Shown piece after piece: positions 52,900 to 63,980 of a stretch of 64,000 nt of DNA. Under the pieces are notes generated by a model. The model was not told where the DNA came from and did no database searches. It was given only the letters and a program-made list of their open reading frames with translations. Position numbers and translations under genes: made by a program. How positions within the stretch are numbered: position 1 is the stretch's first letter; the number at the start of each line of letters is the position of its first letter. This stretch comes from Eriocheir sinensis (lineage: Eukaryota; Arthropoda; Malacostraca; Decapoda; Varunidae), in the NCBI RefSeq assembly GCF_024679095.1, contig NC_066563.1:1533831-1597830 (forward strand), written 5' to 3'.

Positions 52900-54135
52900 T
52901 TCCGGGATGTTCTGCCTTGTCTTTCTTTACTCTTTAATCCTCCTCTTCCTCTTCTTCCTCTTAGTTGTCTTTCTCCTCTTAGTCATTCCAACGTGCTTAT
53001 CTTCCTTCGTTTTCTTTCTTCCTCTTCCTTCTAACTACTCTTACTTCTCTCTCTCTCTTCCTTCTCCTCTTTCTCCTCCTCTTCCTCATATTCCCTCTTC
53101 TACTCTTCCTTTTCCTCTGTATCTTCTCTCCTTCCATCCTCCTCTTCTTCCTCTTCCCTCTTCTACGCTTCCTTGTCCTCTTTGTCTTTCTTCTTCTTCT
53201 AATCCTTTCCACAGGGTCTTCCTCCTCTTCTTTTCCTTCTTCTACTCTTCCTTCTCCCCGTCATCTTCCTTTTCAAACTCCTCCTCCTCCTCCTCTTTTG
53301 ATCTTTGCCCCATTTCTTCCTCCTCCTCCTCCTCGTTATTGTCTTCACTATTTTTCTGCCTTTCTTGATCTTCTTCGTCCGTGTTCTTCTTTCTTATTCT
53401 TTATTTTTTGTTTCTCTTTCAACTCTTCCTCCTCTACTTCCTTTCGTCCTCCTCCTTCCCTTCTCCTCCCCCACATCTTCTCTTTATAATTGTTTCTTTA
53501 CCCTCTTTGAATCTCTTACTGTTTTTCTTTTGTCTTCATTCTTCTTCTTCTTCTTCTTCTTCTTCTTCTCACCATCTCCCAAATTCCTTCTCATTATAAT
53601 ATCGCTTACTTGTCCTTCTTTCTCCTTTTCGCTTTATATACTTTCCATTTATTCTCTCTTTTCTCCTCTCTCTTATTTCCTTTCTTTATCCACCTGATGT
53701 TTTCTCCTTCTTCCACGCTATTATTTTCGTCATTTCAGTCTTCTCTATTTCCTCTCTTCCTCTCTTCGTAATCTTTCGCCTCCGTTCTCCTGTTAAGTGA
53801 GTTTTCTCCCATCTCTTTCTCCATGTTCTTTTACTTCGAGTTTTATTGCTTTTCTTTCGCAGCTTTTTCCTCTTCCTCCTCTTCCTCCTCATCCTCGTCT
53901 TTTGTTCTCTTTCTTCTCTTTCTATCCTTCATCCTCCTCCTCCTCCACCTCGTTCTCCACATTCTTTTTCTTCTTGTTTTATTGCTTTTCTTTCTCTTCC
54001 TCCTCCTCTTCTTCGTCTTCTGATATCCTTCTTCTCTTACCATCTTTCCTCCTCCTCCTCCTCCTCTTCCTTGTTCTTATTCTCCTTGTCCTCCTTCAGT
54101 TCTTTCTTCCTCTGCCTCTCCGCCTCTCCTCCACC
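52900..54135 (+). repeat. Pyrimidine block (~1.2 kb)
   Basis: TTCCTCCTCTTCC-type sequence. Locally repeated units: CTCCTCTTCCTC with TTCCCTCTTCTAC near 53095 and 53158, and TTCTTTTACTTCGAGTTTTATTG near 53827 echoed by TTCTTTTTCTTCTTGTTTTATTG near 53962. Frames up to 163 codons are artefacts. Confidence 0.92.
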
Positions 54136-54545
54136 GCTTGTTTCTGTGACATATTTCAAAATTCGCATCCCTCTGTCTCTCTCCCGCCGCGAAGGAACAC
54201 ACATCCCTCCCCGCCTCGCCGCTGCACCGACTCACGACTCTTATGCCCAGTAACTCATACCTCGCCTCGCCTCTCCCGTTCCCCGTGACCACCCGCTGAC
54301 TCCCTCCTTCCCTCCCTCCCCAACCGTGTTATTGCAGCGACTCAAACAGCAAAAAGCGCAAGGGAATTTGGGTTATGATAATGAGAAAGTGAATCGTGGC
54401 GGAAAAAAACAAATTCGAGCACCGGTGAGCGCTCTCTTTTGGGGCGCGTTTTAAGAATATTTTGCCTTGCTTTTGTTTCGGCGAATGATACTTTTTTTTT
54501 TTTAGCCACTTGTGATGTCTTTTTTTTCTTTTTACCTTCATACGT
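54136..54545. other. Unique sequence, no gene identified
   Basis: Mixed, with CGCCTCGCC-type CpG-containing sequence at 54180-54290. No domain recognised. Confidence 0.4.
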
Positions 54546-54550
54546 GCATT

Positions 54551-54551
<1 letters not shown>

Positions 54552-54606
<55 letters not shown>
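54552..54606 (+). repeat. (GT)n microsatellite
   Basis: About 27 GT units. Confidence 0.97.
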
Positions 54607-54607
<1 letters not shown>

Positions 54608-54719
54608 CGGGGAAACTTGTGATGAAAAACTATATGTAGACCTGTGAACGTAAAGATCGTACATTGATAGAAGGAAATAGTTAACATAGAGCAACACATA
54701 CGGAAACACACTCTAATAA

Positions 54720-55740
54720 TTACCAGACAGGCATATAATGAATAAAGCAATAAATACAATGACTACACATAGGTGACGGGGTAGGATGGGAAGCAGGAAT
54801 ATATGAGGACTCGTGACTGTATATAGATAGAAATACATAAATAGGTAACATAAAACAACACAAACGGGAACATGAACAAAATAAACAGACCAATAACTAC
54901 AGATGACAACGCATAAATAGTACCTGAATAGAATCTGACAGAAAATCAACAGACGGACATCGATCGAGCAGTGACAATGGGAAGAGAAATCGATATAAGA
55001 AATAGACAGACAAGAAAAAAGACAAAATATCAGGACGGAGAACAGAGGCAGAGAGGATATTGACAGACTGACACATATGAAAAGAGAAACTGACATTGAT
55101 CGAACAGTGATAATTGAAATAGAAATCGATTTAAGAGATAGATAGCCAAGAAAAAGACAAAATATCAGAGGCAGAGAAAAAAATTGACAGACTGACACAT
55201 ATGAAAAGAGAACCTGACAAAAAAGACAGACATAATTGCAGCGACATAATATCAGGAAAGAAGGACAGAGGCAAAGGGAAGAGTGACAGACTGACAAAAA
55301 AGAAATTAAGAGAAACAATAAAAACAGACAAACAAGTGCAGAAACATCAAAACAGGAAAACGGCAGAGGGGAAATTGACAGACTGACAGAAATGAAGAAA
55401 CATGATATTAGGAAAGAGTGAGAGACAGGAGAGAAAATTGACAGATTGAGATAAATGAAAAGATAAAATGAAAAAACAGACAGACAAACAGGAGAGCAGA
55501 AACCTAATATTGGGAGAGAAGAAAAGAGGTAGAGGGGAAATTGATAGACTGACGGAAATAAAGAGAAAAAACAAAAAAAAGTGCAGAAACGTGATATTAA
55601 GAAAGGACAGAGACAGAGAGGAAATTGACAGACTAAAAAAAGAAAAAAAAAACAGACAAACAGAAGTGGAGAAGCATAGTATCAGAAAAGAAGGAAAGAG
55701 GCAGCAAGGAAAATGACAGACTGGCAGAGAGAAAGGACAC
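54720..55740 (+). repeat. Degenerate tandem array, ~65-125 bp units
   Basis: TTGACAGACTGAC anchors (or one-base variants) at about 55057, 55184, 55287, 55375, 55438, 55540, 55624 and 55710, with AAAAGAGAAACTGACATTGATCG-like and AATATCAGGA linkers. Minus-strand frames are artefacts. Confidence 0.8.
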
Positions 55741-55816
55741 CCAAAATGAAGCCCCAACGGAGAAAAAAACAAAACAGACGAACAGAAAGTGGCCGAAATA
55801 AAACACAGAGAGAGAC

Positions 55817-56803
55817 AACCCACTCTGATTCCAACCCATTCTGATTCCAACCCACTCTGATTCCAACCCACTCTGACTCCAACCCACTCTGATTCCAACC
55901 CACTCTGATTCCAACCCACTCTGATTCTAACCCACTCTGACTCCAACCCACTCTGATTCCAACCCACTGATTCCAGCCCACTCTGATTCCAACCCACTCT
56001 GACGCCAACCCACTCTGATTCCAGCCCACTCAGATTCCAACCCACTCTGACTCCAACCCACTCAGATTCCAACCCACTCAGATTCCAACCCACTCAGATC
56101 CCAACCCACTCTGATTCCAACCCACTGTGATTCCAACCCACTCTGATTCCAACCCACTCTGATTCCAACCCACTCTGATTCCAACCCACTGTGATTCCAA
56201 CCCACTGTGATTCCAACCCACTCTGATTCCAACCCACTCTGACGCCAACCCACTCTGACGCCAACCCACTCTTGACTCCAACCCACTCAGATTCCAACCC
56301 ACTCAGATTCCAACCCACTCTGATTCCAACCCACTCAGATTCCAACCCACTCTGATTCCAACCCACTCTGATTCCAACCCACTGTGATTCCAACCCACAG
56401 TGATTCCAACCCACTCTGATTCCAACCCACTCTGACGCCAACCCACTCTGACTCCAACCCACTCAGATTCCAACCCACTCTGATTCCAACCCACTCTGAT
56501 TCCAACCCACTCTGATTCCAACCCACTCTGATTCCAGCCCACTGATTCCAACCCACTCTGACTCCAACCCACTCTGATTCCAACCCACTGTGACTCCAAC
56601 CCACTCAGATTCCAACCCACTCTGATTCCAACCCACTGTGACTCCAACCCACTCAGATTCCAACCCACTCTGATTCCAACCCACTGTGACTCCAACCCAC
56701 TCAGATTCCAACCCACTCTGATTCCAACCCACTGTGACTCCAACCCACTCTGATTCCAACCCACTCTGATTCCAACCCACTGTGACTCCAACCCACTCTG
56801 AGC
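55817..56803 (+). repeat. 16 bp minisatellite, about 62 copies, with 48 bp higher-order repeat
   Basis: The unit is CCAACCCACTCTGATT. Variants are CTCTGACT, CTCTGACG, CTCAGATT, CTGTGATT and CTGTGACT, and a few units lack 3 bases (CCCACTGATTCCAG). From about 56590 to 56790 the order CTGTGACT, CTCAGATT, CTCTGATT is repeated about four times as a 48 bp trimer. All minus-strand frames stay open because 48 is 3x16, giving GWNQSGLESEWVGIRV-type translations; these are not a gene. Confidence 0.97.
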
Positions 56804-56934
56804 CACCAGACGCAGGGAGAAAGAAAACGAAGACAGAGACAAAGACTGAGCCCGAGCAACCGAGTCCACTAACAAGCTGGCGTCATATGGGAATAAAAAC
56901 CTTACATACTTCGCGTCCGTGGAAAGTTTTCTCT

Positions 56935-57430
56935 CGTCTCTTCCCTCCCCTCGCCCTCCCATCTCTTCTCCCATCTCCATTTTGTCCCTCCTTCTTCCCC
57001 TCCCTCCCTCTCTTTTTAGATCCCTCACGTCTCTATCTTCCTCCCTCCCACCCCCACACACCTTTCCCTCCCTCCCTGCCTTTCCTCTACCTGGTTCCCT
57101 TCTTTTCCCATACCTTATCTTTTCTTCCTTCTTTCCCTCCCTTCCTTTTCAAATTTTTGTCCCTCTCCCTTACCTTTTCTTCCCCTTCCTATTCCTCCTT
57201 ACATCACATCCCTTCTATTCCCCTCCTTTCGGTTTATCTACTCGCCTTTCCTCCCTTCTACCTTGTTTCCTCCTTACCAATACCTTTCTTTTTCCTCCCA
57301 TCCCACTCCCTTTCTTTATCTTCCCATACTTTCTTTCCTATTCCTCACCTCTCCCCTTCCTCCTCACATCCCATCCCTCCCATCCCTCTCCGTTCCCTTC
57401 CCCGCCCTCCCCCTACCCTCCTCACGTTCA
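56935..57430 (+). repeat. Pyrimidine block
   Basis: CCCTCCCTTCC and TTCTTTTTCC-type sequence. The 260-codon frames are artefacts. Confidence 0.9.
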
Positions 57431-57645
57431 CACACAGACGAAACAAAAAACTTATCCTTCCTTTGTCCTCTCAGTTTCCCCCCGGTGGTTGGCCGGGCCC
57501 GGGGGAGCACACGCGAAGGACACACTGTGGGCGGGGGAAAAGTTTTGTCCTCCCTCATTTCTAGGTGATGCGAGTCTGTTGTGTTGTGGTAATAGGCGAA
57601 ATGTGATGCTTGGGTGGTGGCGGTGGTGTGTGGGGGAGTGGAGAA
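57431..57645. other. Unique sequence between pyrimidine and purine blocks
   Basis: Contains CCCCCGGTGGTTGGCCGGGCCCGGGGG, GC-rich and partly palindromic (GGCCGGGCCCGG). No gene signal. Confidence 0.5.
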
Positions 57646-58060
57646 TTATGAACTGGGAAGGGAGGAAATGTATGGGAGGGGAGAAAACAAGGTAGAGGGA
57701 GGGAGAGCGAGTCGAGATAGGGAGAGGAGAGATAGGAGGGATGGGATGTAAGGAGGAAGATAAGAAGTGAGACATATAGGAAGGGGAAGCATGAGAGGGG
57801 AAGTATGGTAAGATGAGGAAAGGGGGAGGGATGTAAATATGAAAAAGGAAACGAGAGAACGGGTGGAAGAGTAGAGATAGGGAAAAGTGAGGGATAGGAG
57901 GGATGGGATGTAAGGAGGTAGATGAGAAGTGAGACATATAGGAAGGGGAAGCATGAGAGGGGAAGTATGGTAAAATGAGAAAAGGTTGAGGGATGTAAAT
58001 ATGAAAAAGGAAACGAGGGAATTTTGGAAGAGTAGAGAAAGTATGGGAGAGGGGGAAACA
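57646..58060 (+). repeat. Purine block with 162 bp tandem duplication
   Basis: GATAGGAGGGATGGGATGTA begins at 57731 and 57893. The units share GAAGTGAGACATATAGGAAGG, GGGAAGTATGGTAA and GATGTAAATATGAAAAAGG. Confidence 0.93.
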
Positions 58061-58065
58061 AGGTG

Positions 58066-58545
58066 TGTGTGCGTGCGCGTGTGTGTATAGATAAGATTTC
58101 TTCATATTTTAATCACAGGGATGGACTACTTAGAGGGTACTTTTAAGGTGTAAGTCCGCTACTTCGAGGAGGGGACGGCGCTGGCTGGCTGGCTGGCGTG
58201 AGGTGATGGAGACTAATAACCCAGCAATGGTTTAATCAAGGAACGTTGCCGGAATTATACGTTCTCGGGCGAATGCAAGTCCCGTTCAGATAATAATTTA
58301 ATTAGCTGAGGGAATGTATGATTAACTCGCGCTGAAGATATTAATTTGCTTTTTTTTTTTGGTGTGTGTGTATATGCAAATGATAAAACTGGCAACGCAG
58401 ACGAGATAGTTTCTATTATAATATTTTAAATAATGAAACTGATTATCAATATTCAGGGAACGATGAGTTTTAATTCGCCTCAGTCCACTAATAAGGAGAT
58501 TCACGCGTGATCTTAACTCGCTTCATTTTATATTAAAGGATGAGT
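58066..58545. other. Unique AT-rich sequence, no gene identified
   Basis: Short GT/GC alternation at 58068-58087, then single-copy sequence. GGCTGGCTGGCTGGCG near 58180. Confidence 0.4.
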
Positions 58546-58549
58546 AAAA

Positions 58550-58620
<71 letters not shown>
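58550..58620 (+). repeat. (CA)n microsatellite, ~35 units
   Basis: Perfect CA run, followed by (TCC)n 58624-58648 and (ATC/ACC)n 58659-58690. Confidence 0.97.
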
Positions 58621-58623
<3 letters not shown>

Positions 58624-58690
58624 TTCCTCCTCCTCCTCCTCCTCCTTCTCGCATCATTATCATCATCATCATCATCACCACCACCACCAT

Positions 58691-58905
58691 AGTGTCAGCA
58701 GCCTCCTCCCTTTCTCACCTCGACAAACAATAACAAACTGCATTAGGTAATTCTTTTTTCTGTCCCCTGAAATTCGTGCCTCGGCGCCTCCCCTCCCCGG
58801 CAGCCCCCGGAGAGAGAGAACAATAGGCGCCGCCTCTCGAAAACTCCTCCAGACGTTACTTGGCACACTAATTAAGGGGAGACGTGCGTAAGGGAGCGCG
58901 GCGTC
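58691..58905. other. Unique GC-moderate sequence, no gene identified
   Basis: CpG-containing single-copy sequence. The 124-codon minus-strand frame has no recognised domain. Confidence 0.4.
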
Positions 58906-59015
58906 CCCAGGGAAGCTGCGGGGGGGGGGGGGATGAAGAAAGGGGGAGGGAAGCTGCGGGAGGGGAGAGGAGGAAGTGGGAGGGAAGCTGCAGGGTGGGG
59001 GGGGGGGGTGGATGT
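58906..59015 (+). repeat. G-rich ~40 bp minisatellite, 3 copies
   Basis: GGGAAGCTGC(G/A)GGG recurs at about 58910, 58949 and 58982, with G runs of up to 13 between copies. Strong plus-strand G-quadruplex potential. Confidence 0.9.
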
Positions 59016-59735
59016 AGGCAAGAAAGGTAGATGTATACGAGTAAAGCAAAAAATGGAATGAAATTAATTATATAAAGGAGAAGGTACTCATGTATTTGTG
59101 GCGACGTCAAGGAAGGATAAAAAGTACAAAAAATATTAAAGACGGCCGAGACAAATTAAGACACTGGGGTAATTTACTTTATGTTGAGGAAGCAAAGAAG
59201 GACAAAAGGCAAAAAAGGTAGACGTTGAAGAACAGATATGAAAAGAAACGAGAGCTATGAAAAGAACAGGTCGCCAAGCATTCTCCGAGACGCCGAGGAA
59301 GGAAAGAATGAAGATGCAGATTTAATGAATGACGGAAGGAGGAAGATGCAGATAAATGAATGAAAAAAGTATAAAACAAGTAAAAAAAACAAAAACAGAA
59401 AACGTAGGGAAGAGAGGACAATTAATTCTAGATATATTAGTGTAAAATTAAAGGAAAGGTATATTGGATTTAGTTATAATGGCTAAAGTAAGATTCAAAT
59501 AAATGTGGAAGAGGAAAATACATTGAAGAGTGGAAAATTACATGGCAGTAGTATATTTGTTGAAAGGTAAAGATATACAGAGAAGGAAATTTAATAAGGG
59601 ATAGACAGAGATATGGTTGGGAATGTTTAGAAAAGGAAGATAATTGAAGAAGAAGAGAAGAAAAGGCCATATAAGCGTTTGTGGTATAACTAAAGAACAT
59701 TGAAATAATAGAGTTGGTAAAGGATGGAATGTAGT
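59016..59735. other. A-rich sequence, no gene identified
   Basis: Local duplication GAAGATGCAGAT(T)TAATGAATGA at about 59309 and 59341. The frames over it are Phe/Leu-rich shadows. Confidence 0.45.
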
Positions 59736-59738
59736 CAT

Positions 59739-59880
59739 ATATTTTTTTTACAGCAAAGGAAACAGCTGAAGGACAAAAAAAATACTAATGAAAAAAAGCC
59801 CGCTGAAAAAAAAGCCAGCTAGACAAGAAAAAAAAAAACAAGGTCATTGAGAGATTCGCCAGTCAAGGAGAGATAAAACA
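59739..59880 (+). repeat. Family B copy with doubled AAAAGCC segment
   Basis: T run, TACAGCAAAGGAAACAGCTG, AAGGACAAAAAAAATACT, then AAAAAAAGCCCGCTG and AAAAAAAAGCCAGCTAG, that is, two tandem copies of the A-run/GCCCGCT segment, then GGTCATTGAGAG. Confidence 0.88.
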
Positions 59881-60200
59881 ACGAGGCAGGATTAATAAAA
59901 GTGATCAGAAGCATAAATTAAAAGATGATTAAGTAGGCGTGATTCGTTATTATTTTTTTTCTGAAGTGAATCTGGAAAAAAAAAATAATGTAGTTCAGGA
60001 TTTACTCGCCTGTGTTTTTTGCTAATTACGCAGTCTAATTATTCTAATGACCCGGCTCTCGTTTGTGAAATGTTTCGAAGACTAATATTATAATTTGGGC
60101 GAGGTTATAATCAATTTAATGCTAATGATCGTAAAAATATAAACGCCCACTGATTCAGAGTGATTGTGTTAGTTCATAGTGAGTGGGAGAGCGTACAAAG
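59881..60200. other. Unique AT-rich sequence, no gene identified
   Basis: Single copy with no coding signal. Confidence 0.4.
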
Positions 60201-60209
60201 ACATACGAA

Positions 60210-60213
60210 TCAC

Positions 60214-60246
<33 letters not shown>

Positions 60247-60560
60247 ACAAAATCATCACCACATAAGCAGTCACTATCATCACCACTACAACAAACCACC
60301 AACAAACCAACCATCACCACTACTACCACCACCTCTGACACCACTTCCATCACATAACCATCGCCTCCATCACCACTACAACCACCACCACCACTACCAT
60401 CACCATCTTATCACCACTAAAACCACTAGCATCACCACAACCAACCAACCATCACCACCACAACCACCACCACCAACACCACACACAAACCGCTATACCA
60501 TTACCATCACCACTTATACCCAACCACCACCACTACCATCACCACCATCACCACTACTTA
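60210..60560 (+). repeat. (CAT)n then degenerate (CAC)n array
   Basis: About 12 ATC/CAT units to 60246, then CACCACTACAACC-type triplets to 60556. A T21 run follows at 60600-60620. Confidence 0.94.
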
Positions 60561-60692
60561 ACCTTCAAATAGACGGGTCGAGGAAGTCTGGTGATCCGTT
60601 TTTTTTTTTTTTTTTTTTTTCGGTGTTGCTCCTTAGACCACTTTATTGAATTTAGGGCGAGTTGATGGTCCATAAAGACGCGGCAAGGACAC

Positions 60693-60741
<49 letters not shown>
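60693..60741 (+). repeat. (GA)n microsatellite
   Basis: About 24 GA units ending in a G-rich tract. Confidence 0.97.
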
Positions 60742-60748
<7 letters not shown>

Positions 60749-60828
60749 AGGGGGAGAGGGAGAAACAAACAAAAAAAAGCGACAACATTGACCAGCGGCA
60801 GACACACCATAGGTCACTCTGGTTCAAC

Positions 60829-60863
<35 letters not shown>

Positions 60864-60869
60864 GCGCGT
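60829..60869 (+). repeat. (CA)n microsatellite ending in CGCGCGCG
   Basis: About 16 CA units then 4 CG units; alternating purine-pyrimidine sequence with Z-DNA potential. Confidence 0.96.
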
Positions 60870-61478
60870 AATCCGCCCCCTCGTAAGCCCGTGAACGGAT
60901 GCCGGCTCTTAATGTTGTGAGGTAGGCGCCGCGGAGTCTCGTGTGGCGAGGAGTGATTAGGTCCCTTCAAGACGCATCGTAAAGAGACAACCGAGGAAGT
61001 CATGGGTCGCCGAGGAAGAGGAAGGAGGATAAGGAGGCTAAGAAAGAAAGGTAGATATGTAGTAAAGAATAATATATACAAGAGGAAGGAAAGAAGAAGG
61101 CAATAAAGGAAGTAGATAAGTTAATTAAAATGTAGATAAAGTAAAAATATTAAAGGACAATATTAAACAGGAGAAAGAGGCAAAGAAAGAAAGGTGGATA
61201 GGTAGTATAGGATAATATTATACAAGAGAAAGAAAAGGAGAAGGAGGCAAGGATAATATTGTAGAAGAGAAGGATAAAGAGACAGCAGAGAAGGTTCATG
61301 GGTTACGGGAAATGAAAGAAGGGGTCAGAGAAGGAACGATACAGAGGATAATATTATACAAGAGATCATCATACAAGAGGAGAATTTTATCGTAACGAGA
61401 CAGCAAAGAAGGTTCATGGGTCGCGGGGAACGGAAGAGGCAGAAGAAGAGGGAAAAGTCAGCAGAGAAGATACATACA

Positions 61479-61655
61479 TTAAAACGAGAACAAGGAAGTT
61501 AGGAAGATATACAAGGAGGGAGGAAGGGGTGATAAATGTGGGGAGATAGGTACATAATTAGGACAGAGGGAAGGCGAGTGTGGGATTTGGACCGATGTCA
61601 GCGATAAGGTGGAGGTAAAGGGGGATTAGGTAGAAGATAAGACTCAAAAGAAGAG
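61479..61655 (+). repeat. Duplicate unit, copy 1
   Basis: AAAACGAGAACAAGGAAGTT, GGCGAGTGTGGGATTTGGAC and GGAGGTAAAGGGGGATTAG are shared with 62166-62345 at about 90 percent by eye. Confidence 0.92.
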
Positions 61656-62165
61656 ACGGTTAATGAAATAAAGAAATAGGAAGTGAAGAAAAGGTACAGA
61701 CATGTTAGAAGATATAAAAAAGACTAAAGAACAGGTGTAAGAGGAAGAAATAACGGAAAAAGAGATAGGGATTATTGATTGCCGTACATGAAAGGAAGAG
61801 AGGGAGATAAGAAAGTAAAAGATAATATAGAGGAGGTAATAGAGGATTAGTACATGCGCAAAATGAAGATAAGGAAATACCAAAGGAGACTTACAGCATT
61901 CATATGTCGTCTGAATGTTGAGTGAGAGGAAAACAATGAAAAAAAGATAGATTTGAGGAATATATAAAAGAGTTTGAAATATGATAAAGAATAAGAGGAA
62001 AACAAGAAACAAAAGGGAGACATGACGAATATATTAAAGTAGAGGCAGAAATACGATAAAGAAAGTGTAGATTAAGAAGATAAGAGAGAAAATATAGACA
62101 TGAGAAATACACAAGAAGCAGAATTACAATAAAACATAATAAGTAAAGGAGAATAAGCGGACACA

Positions 62166-62345
62166 TAAAAACGAGAACAAGGAAGTTAGGAAGATATACG
62201 AGGAGAGAGGAAAGGGTGATAAATGCAAGAGATAGGTACAGAAATAGGACAAAGGGGAGGCGAGTGTGGGATTTGGACTGATGTCAACGATAAGATGGAG
62301 GTAAAGGGGGATTAGATAGAAGATAAGACTCAAAAGGAGAGGCAC
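62166..62345 (+). repeat. Duplicate unit, copy 2
   Basis: Second copy, about 687 bp from the first. The intervening sequence is A-rich and shows no third copy. Confidence 0.92.
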
Positions 62346-62879
62346 TTAAACGAGAAGGATGAGGAAGACGAGGAAGAAAAAGCGGTAGAGGTAAGTTAAA
62401 AATAGGAGGTTATACAAGAGAGAAGGAAGGAAGATTAGAAAGAGGAGGAAGAAGAGGAGAAGGTAAAGAGAAAGTAGATAATTATAGGAGACAACAAAAG
62501 AGGATAGTTAAAGGCGAAGAAGGATCAGGAAGAGGAAGATAAAGAAGGGAAGGTATTTAAACGTAACGGATGAGGAAAAAGGATAAAGAGAAGAAGAGAA
62601 AAACGAAGAGGAAGATAAAGAGGAGTAGAAAAAAGAGGAAAGGTAGTTAAAAGTGAAGGATGAGAAACAGAAGGATAAGGAAAATGATATAAACAAGGAG
62701 AGACATTTACGAGAAGATGTATAAGAGGAGGATAAGAAGAAGAAGATAAAGGAGAAGAGACACTAATTAAACGAGAAGAACGAGAAGGAGGAAGATAAAG
62801 AGAAGATACGGTACTCAAACCAGAAGAAGGAGGAAGAAGAGGAGGATAAAACAGGAAGAGGAGGAGGAGGAGGAGGCAT

Positions 62880-63120
62880 AAGATGAGAGGCAGTTATAGG
62901 ACATGGCTAGGGAGGGGAAGGTGTGATTTGGGACCATATAAAACTGGGAGCATCGTCGTATTAACACTATCCCGCTGAGAGGAGCCATTTCGTCCGGCCT
63001 CCGAGTACAACTGACTAAGACTGTTCCTGACTGATGCTGACTCCTAGTGCTGACTGGTGGTGACTCTTGTTTACTGATGACAGATGCAACGCGACAGGGG
63101 ACGGTACGTGACTTGAGAAA
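62880..63120. other. Mixed sequence with TATA-like motif
   Basis: TATAAAA at 62937-62943 sits in mixed sequence between purine blocks, but no arthropod initiator is found about 30 bp on. CTGACT-type words recur at 63009-63070. Confidence 0.25.
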
Positions 63121-63514
63121 AACAAAGGACTTAAGAGAAGAGAGGAGGAGGAGGAGGAGGAAGAGGAAGATAAAGAGGAGATAAAGGAGAGAAGGTTTTT
63201 AAGTGTAAAGGATGAGGAAAAGGATGAAGAGAAGGAGAGAAAAATGAGGAAGAGGAAGAGGAAAGAAAGAAAAGGAAGAAGACAAGGACAAGAGGGAGAT
63301 TTAAAAGGAAGAGGAGGAAGAGTAGAATGAGGAATAAAAGGAAGAAGACAAAGGGAACAAGCAAGAACGAGAATAAGAGGAAAAAGAAAAGGAAGAAAAA
63401 AAAGCAAATAAAAAAATAAGATATGGTGCCAACGGGAAATACCGACTCATAAAAAAACATGATTCTAAGAAACTACGGCATTAAAAAGTCAGAAATGTCT
63501 AAACCAGCGCCTTG

Positions 63515-63554
63515 ACTACTACTACTACCACTCCTCCTCCTCCTCCTCCTCCTC

Positions 63555-63591
<37 letters not shown>

Positions 63592-63620
63592 CACTCCTCC
63601 TCCTCCTCCTCCTCCTCTTC
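63515..63620 (+). repeat. (TAC)n/(TCC)n composite
   Basis: TAC units, TCC units (63531-63556), TAC units (63557-63591), then TCC units (63593-63617), a doubled two-motif block. Confidence 0.96.
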
Positions 63621-63680
63621 AAATTTGCTCTAAAAATCAGAGTCATGATTCCAGCCTTCACCTGGAAAGCACGTATGTCA

Positions 63681-63681
<1 letters not shown>

Positions 63682-63724
<43 letters not shown>
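63682..63724 (+). repeat. (GA)n microsatellite
   Basis: About 21 GA units. Confidence 0.96.
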
Positions 63725-63728
<4 letters not shown>

Positions 63729-63756
63729 GTTATTTTATTTGCACTCTCTCTCTCTA

Positions 63757-63807
<51 letters not shown>

Positions 63808-63808
63808 G
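63757..63808 (+). repeat. (ATT)n microsatellite, ~17 units
   Basis: Perfect ATT run. Confidence 0.97.
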
Positions 63809-63917
63809 TGGAGTAAACACATCAATTTCTGAAACCAACTTTTTACAAGATAATAAATTTTAAAGCCTTCATTATTTTTTCTCTTGATTAAACACACACA
63901 TCATTATATCTACATTA

Positions 63918-63980
63918 CACATCATCATCATCATCTTCACCATCATCATCATCATCATCAACAACATCAAATTCATCACC
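63918..63980 (+). repeat. (ATC)n microsatellite
   Basis: CATCATCATC with ACC/ACA variants near the end of the window. Confidence 0.93.

Larger units (their letters stand above)
60975..63420 (+). repeat. Purine-rich block (~2.4 kb) with internal duplications
   Basis: A/G-rich sequence throughout, apart from a mixed 62.88-63.12 kb interval. Internal repeats: GGATAATATTATACAAGAG-type words at 61064, 61207, 61253 and 61338; GAGACAGCA(G/A)AGAAGGTTCA at 61281 and 61399; and the 61479-61655 / 62166-62345 duplicate listed separately. Confidence 0.88.

Noticed and set aside
55347..57061. Frames of 248 and 252 codons with GWNQSGLESEWVGIRV repeats
   Set aside because: The 16 bp minisatellite keeps all frames open; a repeat protein is not supported because the same pattern appears in every minus frame.
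62937..62943. TATA box
   Set aside because: No arthropod initiator about 30 bp downstream and no open frame or exon follows.
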